From Polyangia bacterium (lineage in GTDB: Bacteria; Myxococcota_A; Polyangia; Nannocystales; Nannocystaceae): a DNA stretch of 48,445 nt. The position numbers and the translations under genes are program-made. The stretch is taken from assembly GCA_030429545.1 (NCBI GenBank), contig JAUIFF010000026.1, positions 1 to 48,445 on the forward strand, read 5' to 3'. Below are positions 26,054 through 34,373 of the stretch, one piece after another. The notes beneath the pieces are model-generated. The model did not search any database and was not told the DNA's origin. It saw only the letters and a program-made list of their open reading frames with translations. Numbering within the stretch: the first letter of the stretch is position 1; each line of letters begins with the position of its first letter.

Positions 26054-27082
26054 CTACGCGGGCGCGATTTGGCCACGGTCGGCACGAAAACGAGGATGCC
26101 GGATCACAAATCCCAAGGCGATCCCCCCCACAACCTCGCCGTACCACAGGGTGCATGCGCGGATCAGCATGGTCGAGGCGAGTGCGATCTCTGGTGACAC
26201 GCCGACCGCAAGCTCGGCAATCAGCAGTGCCAGCGAGCCCTCGGTCGCCCCTAGGCCACCCGGTAAGAAGCTCAGGGCGCCGATCAGCGTGGTCACGGCC
26301 CACAGGAATGTGCAGACTGACAGGCTCGCTTCGACGCCGAAAAAACCGTGAAGGACGACGTAGTAGCCGACGCACTCGAGGCCCCAGCCGACCACGCTCA
26401 GCAGGCTCAACACCACCAGGACTTTGGCGGTCATCAGCTCGGCACTGCTGTCGACCAACCCCCGGGCCTTGCCCGCGAGTCCGCCGATTCCCGGCAGGCG
26501 TTGCAGGAGGTTGAGCAGTCCATGGCACAGGCGCGGCGAGCCGAGGATGCCAACACCGAGCAAGACGACGACGATCGAGGCGATGATGACGGGGAGGTAG
26601 TCGCGGTACTCGGTGACGCCGACGAGGCTCAGGAGCACCAGGGCGACAAAGTCGGTGAGCCGATCGACCAGCACGACTGGGGCCGTACGGGCAAATGCCA
26701 CGCCGTCGGTGCTGCGTAACAGCCAACTGCGCAACACTTCGCCGACCTTGCCCGGGGTGACCGACATGCTCAAACCGGCCAGGTAAATCAGCAGCGACCG
26801 CGTGCGCGTGAGCTCGGGGGCGCCGGATTGCGGGTTTCGGACATCGAGCCAGTGCAGGCACAACTCCCACTTGATAAATCGAATGAGGTAGTTGGCACTC
26901 GACAGCGCAAGCGCCAGGGCAACCGCCGACCAGGCGTAGCCCGAAAGAGCCTGTGAGACCGGCTCGTAACCGCTGTACAAAATCCAACCGGCGTACAGCA
27001 ACACCCCCAAGACCACGCCGACGAGGGTTCTGCGCAGCAACTTGTCGACAGCGACCGCACGGCCTTCGGGGGGAGGGGACAC
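26054..27082 (-). CDS. LPG-synthase TM / UPF0104-type integral membrane protein
   Basis: A 342-residue polytopic membrane protein of the lysylphosphatidylglycerol synthase transmembrane (flippase-like) family. Diagnostic segments are SANYLIRFIKWELCL, SMSVTPGKVGEVLRSWLL, PVVLVDRLTDFVALVLL and SFLPGGLGATEGSLALLI, with about eight hydrophobic helices. Family members without the aminoacyl-transferase domain, like this one, are thought to move lipids or glycolipids. GTG start at 27082 without an evident ribosome-binding site. Divergent from the ferritin-like lipoprotein gene across 89 bases; probably in an operon with the downstream DUF2505-like gene. Confidence 0.82.
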   Translation of the reverse strand: MSPPPEGRAVAVDKLLRRTLVGVVLGVLLYAGWILYSGYEPVSQALSGYAWSAVALALALSSANYLIRFIKWELCLHWLDVRNPQSGAPELTRTRSLLIYLAGLSMSVTPGKVGEVLRSWLLRSTDGVAFARTAPVVLVDRLTDFVALVLLSLVGVTEYRDYLPVIIASIVVVLLGVGILGSPRLCHGLLNLLQRLPGIGGLAGKARGLVDSSAELMTAKVLVVLSLLSVVGWGLECVGYYVVLHGFFGVEASLSVCTFLWAVTTLIGALSFLPGGLGATEGSLALLIAELAVGVSPEIALASTMLIRACTLWYGEVVGGIALGFVIRHPRFRADRGQIAPA

Positions 27083-27171
27083 CGGCGCAGGATAGCAATG
27101 GCCGACACGCCGGTGGCCCTGGGCGACCGTGAGGATGATCCGTCGCTACCCACCCGTGATACCGTCGCCCC

Positions 27172-28587
27172 ATGGATCGGATGATGCGGACGCTCTACGC
27201 AACGTTGGCACTGAGCCTTGGATCGGTGCCTGGCTGCGGGAAAAACCCGCAGCAAGTTCAGGAAGATCTTTGCCCCAACCCGGTTGCGATCGAAGTCGAC
27301 GGGCAGCCCACTGGGTTTGCCACCTGCGACGGGCAAACCGTGCGCGAGGAGCCACAGCAGTGCGCCCTGCCGCCACCCGACGATGAAGTTTGCATGGCGA
27401 GCCAGGACAACCCCGACCTTCCCAGCGAGTGCATGGTCGACGCCGATTGCACCGACAAACCCAACGGCTATTGTGGGTTGACCTTCTCGGGCTTTGGCAG
27501 TGATAGTTGTGCATGCAATTATGCCTGTACCTCCGATGCGGATTGCGAGGACGGCTACATCTGTGACTGCGGAGCCCTGAGCGGTGATGCCTCGAAGTCC
27601 CGTTGTGTGCCGGCTGAGTGTGACTCACGCGACAGTTGCGACGGTTTTGGGTGCGTTGTGTTTGATGCCATGCCCTACTGTGGCGACACCAAGATCTCGT
27701 GTCAGACCGCCGAGGACACCTGCGTTTCAGATGCCGACTGCGGGCCCTCGGAGTTCTGTATTAAACAGGACGGTGTATTTACATGTGTCTCGGGGGAGTG
27801 TGCGATTGGGCGCCCGTTTGTCGTCGATGGCACCTGGCGGATGGCCGGCGTGCGGGCAACCGGCGCGGTCGCGTTGCCAACTGCGGTGGCGGTGGCACAC
27901 CTGACGCGGCAGCAACGCGACAAACTCGGCGAGCAGTGGTCGCGCGCAGCCAGTTTGGAGCATGCTTCGATCGCCGCATTTGCCCGGTTTGCCCTGCAAC
28001 TGCTGGCCCAGGGGGCACCCGCTGAGTTGGTCGTGCAGGCCCGGCGAGCGATTGCCGACGAAGCCCGCCACGCCCAGCTGTGCATAGCCCTCGCCCAGGC
28101 CTATTGTGGCCAGGCGCTCGGGTTTGACAGGCTTGATACCCGCCGCTCACTGCCGCGGTTTGATTTTGCCGCGGTCGTCGAAGCGGTGGTCGTTGAGGGA
28201 TGTATTGGCGAAACGGTGGCCGCGGCCCAAGCAGCAGCCCTGGCCGCGGAGGCGACCGACCCGGTCGTGCGCGAAACATTGCAAACCATTGCCGCCGACG
28301 AGTTGCGTCATGCCGGGCTCTCCTGGCGCTACCTCGCTTGGGTGGGTCGCCAACCGGCTGGTCGTCAGGCCTATGCGCAGGCGTTGGCCCACTTGGAGCA
28401 GGCCTGCCGCACCGAAGCGGGACCGTTGCCAACCCGCGAGGACACCCGCTGGGCCGCGCTTGGATACTCGAGCCCGGCACACGCCGCGGCCGTGCGGGCC
28501 TCGGCACTGCGGGAGTTGGTTGCACCACTTGTCGCAGACTTACGCCGACAGGGGCCCCAACCCGCCGATCGTGCGCGGGCGGCCTAG
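27172..28587 (+). CDS. Cys-rich lipoprotein with C-terminal ferritin-like di-iron domain
   Basis: A 471-residue exported protein. A lipoprotein signal (TLALSLGSVPGC) is followed by a Cys-rich region to about residue 215 with repeated CxxDADC units (SECMVDADCTD, YACTSDADCEDGY, TCVSDADCGPSEFC). Residues about 255-440 are a four-helix ferritin-like domain with the two Glu/ExxH half-sites: SLEHASIAAF plus ADEARHAQL, and VEGCIGETV plus ADELRHAGL. These are the expected carboxylate and His ligands of a di-iron centre. Such a centre on a predicted surface lipoprotein suggests metal-dependent redox chemistry outside the cytoplasm (inference). The motif at 27774 and a variant at 27508 fall in the Cys-rich part. 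Confidence 0.78.
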   Translation: MDRMMRTLYATLALSLGSVPGCGKNPQQVQEDLCPNPVAIEVDGQPTGFATCDGQTVREEPQQCALPPPDDEVCMASQDNPDLPSECMVDADCTDKPNGYCGLTFSGFGSDSCACNYACTSDADCEDGYICDCGALSGDASKSRCVPAECDSRDSCDGFGCVVFDAMPYCGDTKISCQTAEDTCVSDADCGPSEFCIKQDGVFTCVSGECAIGRPFVVDGTWRMAGVRATGAVALPTAVAVAHLTRQQRDKLGEQWSRAASLEHASIAAFARFALQLLAQGAPAELVVQARRAIADEARHAQLCIALAQAYCGQALGFDRLDTRRSLPRFDFAAVVEAVVVEGCIGETVAAAQAAALAAEATDPVVRETLQTIAADELRHAGLSWRYLAWVGRQPAGRQAYAQALAHLEQACRTEAGPLPTREDTRWAALGYSSPAHAAAVRASALRELVAPLVADLRRQGPQPADRARAA

Positions 28588-28681
28588 ACGGTTGCTGATA
28601 CATCTGAAAAGGCTCTCCGGTTGGGTCGCCGCTCGCCTGGCATGATGGTGTTTGGGACAGGTCGTTTGCTACCATCTGCGG

Positions 28682-29683
28682 GTGAGCTTGGCGATCCTCG
28701 GTTTGGTTTTGCTCGCGCTTTTGTGCCGGCGCGAGTTGAGGCTGTTGCACTCGTGGCCCAAGCCGCGACCGGCCACAACCAAGGCCACCTCTGTTGTCAA
28801 AGATCCGTGGATAGCAACGCTCTATCCCCGTCGTTACCGGGGCCGCGGTGGCGACAACGTGCCCGTGTATCTCAGCGAGCACTGGCACCGGCAGTTTCGC
28901 GGCGAGGACCTCACGCCTGACGAGTTGGACGCGCTGGTTGTCGACATCGCCTTTGCCCTCGAGCTGCGGGCGCGCAGGGTGCTTTCGGGGCACCAGTTTC
29001 GCGGGATCTTGCGCGGCACCAAAACCCTGGTGTGGGACCGCGACTGCGCGGAGACGTTCAAAAAAATATTGTCGATACATCGACCGCGAGCAGTTGCCAG
29101 GCAACACCTCGATCGTGCCCTGGCCTGGTGGTCTGCGGCCTTGGGCGCCGGCATGCGGGTGTTTGAGTGGGATCGGCCAGGTTATGACGAGGTGACGGCC
29201 GCGTTTGTCGAACTCACCGACTTTGTCGGCGAGACGATCGTGGTTGAGCGTGCCGACCACGGTGTCGAAGTTGAGACCAAGACGGTGCACGTGCCCGCGT
29301 TTGTGCCTCCGCCGTGCTGGGGCCCACCGCTGCGTATGGGCCTGGGGTTTGTCACGTGGGTCGTGACCATGGTTGTGGTGCTTGGTCACCAGCCGGGCCC
29401 GATGGCGTCGGGTCGTCACGCCCCCGCATCTTTGGATTGCGCAACACAGCTCGAGCAGGTCGTGGCGACCGCCTCGAGGATGGCGAAGCGAATGCCCGAG
29501 GTCAGCGGCACTCTCGATGAGATTTTGGTATATGCAAGGGAATCCCGGGCCGAGGACGCACTCGCCCGGCTGCAGCGAGAGGCCCTCGTAAGCCCGGAGG
29601 CCACCCTGCTCGAAACACAGTTGTTTTTGCTCACCACCTGTGTCGAGCGCGGCCACAAACCATCGGCAAAGGCAACAAATTGA
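28682..29683 (+). CDS. Membrane protein of unknown function
   Basis: About 333 residues with an N-terminal hydrophobic helix (LAILGLVLLALLC) and a second one about residue 225 (GLGFVTWVVTMVVVLG). The first cytoplasmic-looking stretch (LYPRRYRGRGGDNVPVYL, WHRQFRGEDLTPDELDALVV) is basic. The last 100 residues are helical, with two Cys. I do not recognise the family. The start could be GTG 28682 or GTG 28652; neither has a good ribosome-binding site. The gene is followed after 84 bases by a Ser/Thr kinase in the same direction. Confidence 0.55.
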   Translation: MSLAILGLVLLALLCRRELRLLHSWPKPRPATTKATSVVKDPWIATLYPRRYRGRGGDNVPVYLSEHWHRQFRGEDLTPDELDALVVDIAFALELRARRVLSGHQFRGILRGTKTLVWDRDCAETFKKILSIHRPRAVARQHLDRALAWWSAALGAGMRVFEWDRPGYDEVTAAFVELTDFVGETIVVERADHGVEVETKTVHVPAFVPPPCWGPPLRMGLGFVTWVVTMVVVLGHQPGPMASGRHAPASLDCATQLEQVVATASRMAKRMPEVSGTLDEILVYARESRAEDALARLQREALVSPEATLLETQLFLLTTCVERGHKPSAKATN

Positions 29684-29767
29684 CTTTTTTGGCAGGGCTG
29701 GCCCGGTGCTCCCCGGCAAACGCGTCGAGTTTTTCGCCGACGCGACCGGGTTTTGTACTGTGCATCT

Positions 29768-30736
29768 GTGTTTGACCTAACCGTCGAAGATCCCGCCCTC
29801 GATCCCAACGCCATCGAGATCCCGTTGGAGGTCGACCTCGAAGCCTCGGACCAGGCGGCGATCCTGGATGTCTCGATGATGGGGCTGCCACCGCTGCAGC
29901 GCTACGAGATCCACGAGATGGTGGGCGAGGGGGCGATGGGTCGGATCTTCCGTGCCAGCGACCATGTGCTGCAACGCGAAGTTGCCCTCAAGGTCATGCG
30001 CCCCGACATCCCGATATGCGAGCGCAAACGCTTTCGCCGCGAGGCGATTCTAGGCGCGCGGCTGTTACACCCGGGACTTGTACAGATCTACGACATGGGC
30101 ATGAGTTCCGAGGTCGACGACGAGTGGTTTGCCATGGAGTTGCTGCACGGGGTCGACCTGCAGCAGGTGATCGACAGCGTGCGCGAGCAGGGCCGGTGGA
30201 TCGCCTGGAGCACCATCAAGGATGCATTTACAAGAATTTTGGCAGTGATGCAGTACCTCCACGAGTCTGGCGTGGTGCACCGCGACGTCAAGCCGGCCAA
30301 CATGTTTTTGACCCGCGATCCCAACACCGACCACAGCAGCGCCAAGTTGCTCGATTTGGGGGTTGCCCTCGACCTCGACGACCCGTGGACGACCCAGGCG
30401 CTGTGCGGCGACCCCAACTACATGGCCCCCGAGCAGACCGAGCTCAACGCCCGCGTCGACCACCGTGCCGACATCTACTCGGCCGGGATGAGTCTCTACG
30501 AACTGGTAACCGGCCACCTGCCATTTGCCGGCCTGTGCACCGCACCGCTCAATGCCCTGCTCACCGCCCAGCGCGAGGCCGAGCCACCGCGAGCCAGCAG
30601 CCTGATGCCCCAGGGGACGCCGACGATTCGCGCCCGCGCAGTCGATGCGTTTATCAAAAATGCATGTGCAAAAGATCCGGACGCCCGGTTTCAAAACGCC
30701 GGCGAAATGCTAGAGGCATTCGTTCGGATCCCGTAG
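29768..30736 (+). CDS. Soluble Ser/Thr protein kinase
   Basis: A 322-residue Hanks-type kinase with all main motifs: Gly loop VGEGAMGRIF, VALKVM (Lys), Glu helix FRREAILGARLL, HRDVKPANMF, LLDLGVAL (DLG in place of DFG), GDPNYMAPEQ and DIYSAGMSLYELVTG. It ends soon after the kinase fold and has no membrane segment, so it is cytoplasmic, unlike the kinase at 44906. GTG 29768 is chosen; its upstream TGCATCT resembles the iterated motif. A 38-residue acidic N-terminal leader precedes the kinase fold. Two motif copies (30223, 30661) are in the coding region. The substrate is not indicated; the FHA protein at 17862 is a possible type of partner only. Confidence 0.88.
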   Translation: MFDLTVEDPALDPNAIEIPLEVDLEASDQAAILDVSMMGLPPLQRYEIHEMVGEGAMGRIFRASDHVLQREVALKVMRPDIPICERKRFRREAILGARLLHPGLVQIYDMGMSSEVDDEWFAMELLHGVDLQQVIDSVREQGRWIAWSTIKDAFTRILAVMQYLHESGVVHRDVKPANMFLTRDPNTDHSSAKLLDLGVALDLDDPWTTQALCGDPNYMAPEQTELNARVDHRADIYSAGMSLYELVTGHLPFAGLCTAPLNALLTAQREAEPPRASSLMPQGTPTIRARAVDAFIKNACAKDPDARFQNAGEMLEAFVRIP

Positions 30737-30948
30737 CCCGACTGCGGTAACGGATAGCAACTTTGGCGCGGTGATACGCGGTTGGTTGTGAGGTCTCGTA
30801 ATGTGGTCGTTCGCCGCAGAAAACGGCGGTTGGTCGGTTATCACGTGGACTGTGCCGTTTGATGCGGTCTCTCGCAGCCCTTCACAGCAACTCTGGCCTA
30901 CTCGGGACAACGGCCCGTGCTAGTGTGACATTTTTTTAAATGCATACA

Positions 30949-32263
30949 CATGCGTTGCGATCCGCGCTTCACCTTGTCCCAGGACCAAGTTACCAGCGCA
31001 CGAAAGGATCGCGAGGAGGGTAGCTTGAGTCGCTGTCAGGAGAATATGCAGATACATACGTTGGGCCGCGTGACACCTCGTTCCAGGACCAAGTCAACGG
31101 CGCACGAAAGGATCGCGGAGAGCAACGGCTCAGGACCACATGCAGATACATACGTTGCGACCCGCGTGACACCTCGTTCCAGGACCAAGTGACCACCGCA
31201 CAAAAGGATCGCGGAGAAATTTTGGACGAGGAGGGTGGCGTGCCGCCAAACGGTTCAGCACCCGCGTGACTCCTAGGACCAGGGTGGTTCACCCGCGTGA
31301 CACCCAGGACCAAGTGACCACCGCACAAAACCGCTGTAGTTTGCGACAGCAAACGGTTCAGGAGAACATGCATATACATACGTTGAGACCGAGTCCGAGA
31401 CTCCCAGGACCAAGTCAACGCGAGGGGGGGCTTCACCCGCGTGACTCCCAGGACCAAGTGAACACCGCACGCAAGGATCGCGGAGAAATGTAGGGCGAGG
31501 AGGGTCGCCTGAGCTGCGCCGCTGTAGTTTGCGACAGCAAACGGTTCAGGAGAACATGCAGATACATACGTTGAGACCGAGTCCGAGACTCCCAGGACCA
31601 AGTCAACGCGAGGGGGGCTTCACCCGCGTGACTCCCAGGACCAAGTCAACACCGCACAAAAGGATCGCGGAGAAATTTTGTGCGAGGAGGGTGGTTCACC
31701 CGCGTGACACCCAGGACCAAGTGACCACCGCACAAAAGGATCGCGGAGAAATTTTGGACGAGGAGGGTGGCCTGGGCCGTGCCGCTGTAGTTTGCGACAG
31801 CAAACGGCTCAGGACCACATGCAGATACATACGTTGCGACCCGCGTGACACCTCGTTCCAGGATCAAGTGACCACCGCACAAAAGGATCGCGGAGAAATT
31901 TTGGACGAGGAGGGCGGCCTGGGCCGTGTCGCTGTAGTTTGCTACTGCAAACGGCTCAGGGCCACATGCAGATACATACGTTGCGACCCGCGTGACACCT
32001 CGTTCTAGGACCGCACAAAAGGATCGAGGAGAAATTTTGGACGAGGAGGGCGGCCTGGGCCGTGTCGCTGTAGTTTGCGACAGCAAACGGCTCAGAACCA
32101 CATGCAGATACATACGTTGCGACCCGCGTGACACCTCGTTCCAGGACCAAGTGACCACCGCACAAAAGGATCGCGGAGAAATTTTGGACGAGGAGGGTGG
32201 CCTGGGCCGTGCCGCTGTAGTTTGCGACAGCAAACGGCTCAGGCCGCCCTCCTCGTCCAAAAT
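30949..32263. repeat. Degenerate tandem-repeat array (unit about 147 bp)
   Basis: About 1.3 kb of noncoding tandem repeats between convergent genes. The best-preserved units (from about 31740) are 147 bp apart, for example the block ATTTTGGACGAGGAGGG at 31751, 31898, 32034 and 32181; one unit is 136 bp because 11 bases are missing. Each full unit has a GGACCAAGTGACC region, an ACAAAAGGATCGCGGAG region, the GGACGAGGAGGG block, a hairpin GTTTGC/GCAAAC, and one motif TGCAGATACA. The left half is more rearranged, with a second subunit type (GACCGAGTCCGAGACTCCC). Frames run open through it because 147 is a multiple of 3, but the 136-bp unit breaks them, so I treat it as noncoding. The preceding stretch 30737-30948 shows only a weak CGCCG/CGGCG hairpin. 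Confidence 0.85.
32181..32263. repeat. Inverted repeat closing the tandem array
   Basis: The last unit block at 32181-32202 (ATTTTGGACGAGGAGGGTGG plus CC) is matched by its reverse complement at 32242-32263 with one mismatch. The 39 bases between hold the GTTTGC/GCAAAC hairpin, so the end of the array can form one long nested hairpin. It lies 22 bases from the stop of the ABC ATPase gene and could terminate transcription from either side or mark an inversion at the array edge. Confidence 0.7.
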
Positions 32264-32285
32264 AGCCCGCGCGCCCCATCAAAGC

Positions 32286-33086
32286 TCATTGAAAGCGGGG
32301 ACTACGGGCCCTAGCCCTTTTGCGTTCGTCCTGTAGTTTTTCGTCCGGGTCATACAAAAACGGATCGATTTCCGGGTCCTTGAGTTCCCGCAACGCAGCC
32401 AGTGTGCCCTGATACGGGAACTTTCGGCTGTGCAGCACAGCCAGGCGGTTGGACACTGAAAGTGCTGTTTTCAGGTCGTGGGTGGCCAGCACCGACGTCT
32501 TGCTTTTGTCCTCGTGGCGTTTGTGCAGCAGTGTGCCGATGCGGGTGATGCTGATCGGGTCGAGGCCGCGGGTGGGGTCGTCGAACAGCACGGTCTGTGG
32601 CTCGAACACGATCGACCGGGCCAGACCCACGCGTTTGCGCATACCACCGCTGAGATTGGCGGGCATCAGGTCGAGGTTACGCGCGTGCAGGCCCACCGAC
32701 TCGAGTGCCACCCGGCAGCGTTCACGGATCTCCTCGTCGGACAATCGCGTGTGCTCGATGAGGTAGTACCCGACATTCTCCAGCACCGTCATTGAGTCGA
32801 ACAGCGCGTCTTCTTGAAACACGTAGGAGATGTGGTGGCGCAGGTCGACGAGCTCGTCGGAGTTCAGGTCGGTGATGTTGCGGCCATTGACCAGCACCTC
32901 GCCGGCATCGGGTTCTTGCAGCCCGACCATCATTTTGAGGCACAGGCTCTTGCCCATACCGCTTTCACCGAGCAGCGACAGACACTCACCGGGGTACACA
33001 CAAAGGGACATCTCGGTGAAAATCACGTTGTTGCCAAACGCGAGGTTGATGTTGCGAAGTTCGATGAGCGGCGTGTTGTCGGTCAT
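32286..33086 (-). CDS. ABC transporter ATPase, MlaF/Ttg2A-like
   Basis: A 266-residue ATP-binding subunit of the lipid-transport (Mla-type) group. Walker A GESGMGKS, Q-loop YVFQEDALFDSMTV, signature LSGGMRKRVGLARSI, Walker B VLFDDPTRGLDP, switch His ATHDLKTA. Such ATPases power an MlaE-type permease to move phospholipids between membranes. Odd points: Walker B ends Asp-Asp where family members have Asp-Glu, and no MlaE permease or MlaD/MCE gene is adjacent, so it appears to be an orphan. ATG 33086 is chosen over an upstream in-frame codon. Divergent from the DUF547 gene (98 bases). Confidence 0.82.
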   Translation of the reverse strand: MTDNTPLIELRNINLAFGNNVIFTEMSLCVYPGECLSLLGESGMGKSLCLKMMVGLQEPDAGEVLVNGRNITDLNSDELVDLRHHISYVFQEDALFDSMTVLENVGYYLIEHTRLSDEEIRERCRVALESVGLHARNLDLMPANLSGGMRKRVGLARSIVFEPQTVLFDDPTRGLDPISITRIGTLLHKRHEDKSKTSVLATHDLKTALSVSNRLAVLHSRKFPYQGTLAALRELKDPEIDPFLYDPDEKLQDERKRARARSPRFQ

Positions 33087-33184
33087 GCTCGGTACCCGAG
33101 TGTAGCGCGGTCGCGGGCCGACCACATCCCTTGTAAAAACCCATGCAGCCGGCTTCTTTTTGAACTTCGCGGTATACTGCGAGC

Positions 33185-34093
33185 GTGAGTGGCCGCAGCC
33201 TTTGGAGCAACTTTGTCGATGCCTGGGACGTGATTCGCCATGTTCGCAACCCCTGGCAACTGGTCAAAGCCATCGCTCCCGGGCCCCCGCGGGTCCTCAA
33301 TCCGAGCCCGTGTGACAGCCAGGCCAGCGCGGCTGAGGTCGCGGTCGCCCTCAAAAAACTCCGTAACCGACTGCGCGCCGAAGCCATTGTCGACGGCAAG
33401 ATCGACTACGACCGCGTGCGGGAGGGGCCGTTGCGTGTCGAGCTCGAACAGACCGCTGGCCAGCTCCACCACCAGGACCCGGGCGCGTTGCAGGGTGACC
33501 ATGCCCGCTTGGCGTTTTGGATCAACATCTACAACGTCCTTTCGATCCACGGGGTTTTGGCCCTCTCGATCCAAAACTCGGTGATGGAGGTGCCGAGTTT
33601 TTTTTCGAAGGTCGCCTACCGTGTGGGTGACCAGACCTTTACCCTCGACGCGATCGAAACCGGTGTCTTGCGGCAAAACGCCCGGCACCCGGTGAGCAAA
33701 AAGCCGCTGTTTGCCGCCGATGATATTCGGTGTACATACAGTCCTGCCCGGCTCGACCCGCGGCTGCACTGCGCCTTGGTTTGTACCGCCAAGAGTTGTC
33801 CGCCGATCGCGTTTTACGACGGCGACGACCCGCAGCTCCTCCACACCCAACTCGACCTCGCCGCTCAGAACTTTATTGCAGGTACAACGCGTGTGGATCA
33901 CGGCGCCAAGCACATCCATCTGCACCTAGTCTTGCATTGGTACGCCTGCGATTTTGGTGGGCCCGAGGCCGTCCTCGATTTTGCCTGCCAACACGCTGAC
34001 GACGAGCTCCGGACCGATTTAGCAACAGCGCGGGAAGCCGGGTATGCGGTGGTCTTTGACCGCTACGATTGGTCGCTCAATCAGCTCGCCTAG
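33185..34093 (+). CDS. DUF547-family protein
   Basis: A 302-residue protein with the DUF547 signature: ARLAFWINIYNVLSIHGVL, LDAIETGVLR, HCALVCTAKSCPPI and the helical C-terminal QLDLAAQNFIAG. The family resembles papain/transglutaminase-fold proteins, but function is not established. No signal peptide is evident, although many relatives are exported. GTG start at 33185. Two motif copies are present; that at 33731 reads Cys-Thr-Tyr, one of the two in the rarest phase. The 280-base gap after it (34094-34373) holds two more motif copies but no gene. Confidence 0.8.
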   Translation: MSGRSLWSNFVDAWDVIRHVRNPWQLVKAIAPGPPRVLNPSPCDSQASAAEVAVALKKLRNRLRAEAIVDGKIDYDRVREGPLRVELEQTAGQLHHQDPGALQGDHARLAFWINIYNVLSIHGVLALSIQNSVMEVPSFFSKVAYRVGDQTFTLDAIETGVLRQNARHPVSKKPLFAADDIRCTYSPARLDPRLHCALVCTAKSCPPIAFYDGDDPQLLHTQLDLAAQNFIAGTTRVDHGAKHIHLHLVLHWYACDFGGPEAVLDFACQHADDELRTDLATAREAGYAVVFDRYDWSLNQLA

Positions 34094-34207
34094 TCACTGG
34101 CAACCGACCGCGGCATCGTGGGATTCGAATGTTTGCAGCGATGCCCCGATCTGTCCCCAAACGCAACATTGTGGGATCTCGAGTCGCAATTTGTGAGCTT
34201 ACACATT

Positions 34208-34357
34208 TGTATTTGCAGGCTGATTGTGGGCGTTCAACGGTGTTTGAGCGGGCCAACAGGCACGATCTTGCCGCGCCCAGCAATATATGCATTGGCAAAC
34301 GAATTTGCCTGACGTCGGTGTGTTGTATGTATGATGCGCTAAACCTGTGCAGCTGCA
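34208..34357. promoter_or_regulatory. Two iterated motifs upstream of the Ala/Pro-rich membrane protein gene
   Basis: TGTATTTGCA (34208-34217) and TGCAGCTGCA (34348-34357) lie in the AT-richer leader of the gene starting at 34374; the second copy ends 16 bases before its ATG. An operator role is plausible but not shown. Confidence 0.35.
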
Positions 34358-34373
34358 CCGTTTGGGGAAACAC

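Noticed and set aside
31529..32260. Repeat proteins encoded by the tandem array on either strand
   Set aside because: Frames stay open only because the unit length is a multiple of three; the 136-bp unit breaks the frame and there is no start context, signal or recognisable fold.
30949..32263. CRISPR array
   Set aside because: Units are about 147 bp and repeat throughout, with no short constant repeat alternating with unique spacers and no cas genes nearby.
34130..34150. Possible tRNA T-arm (GATTCGAAT)
   Set aside because: No acceptor stem, anticodon arm or CCA end can be folded around it.
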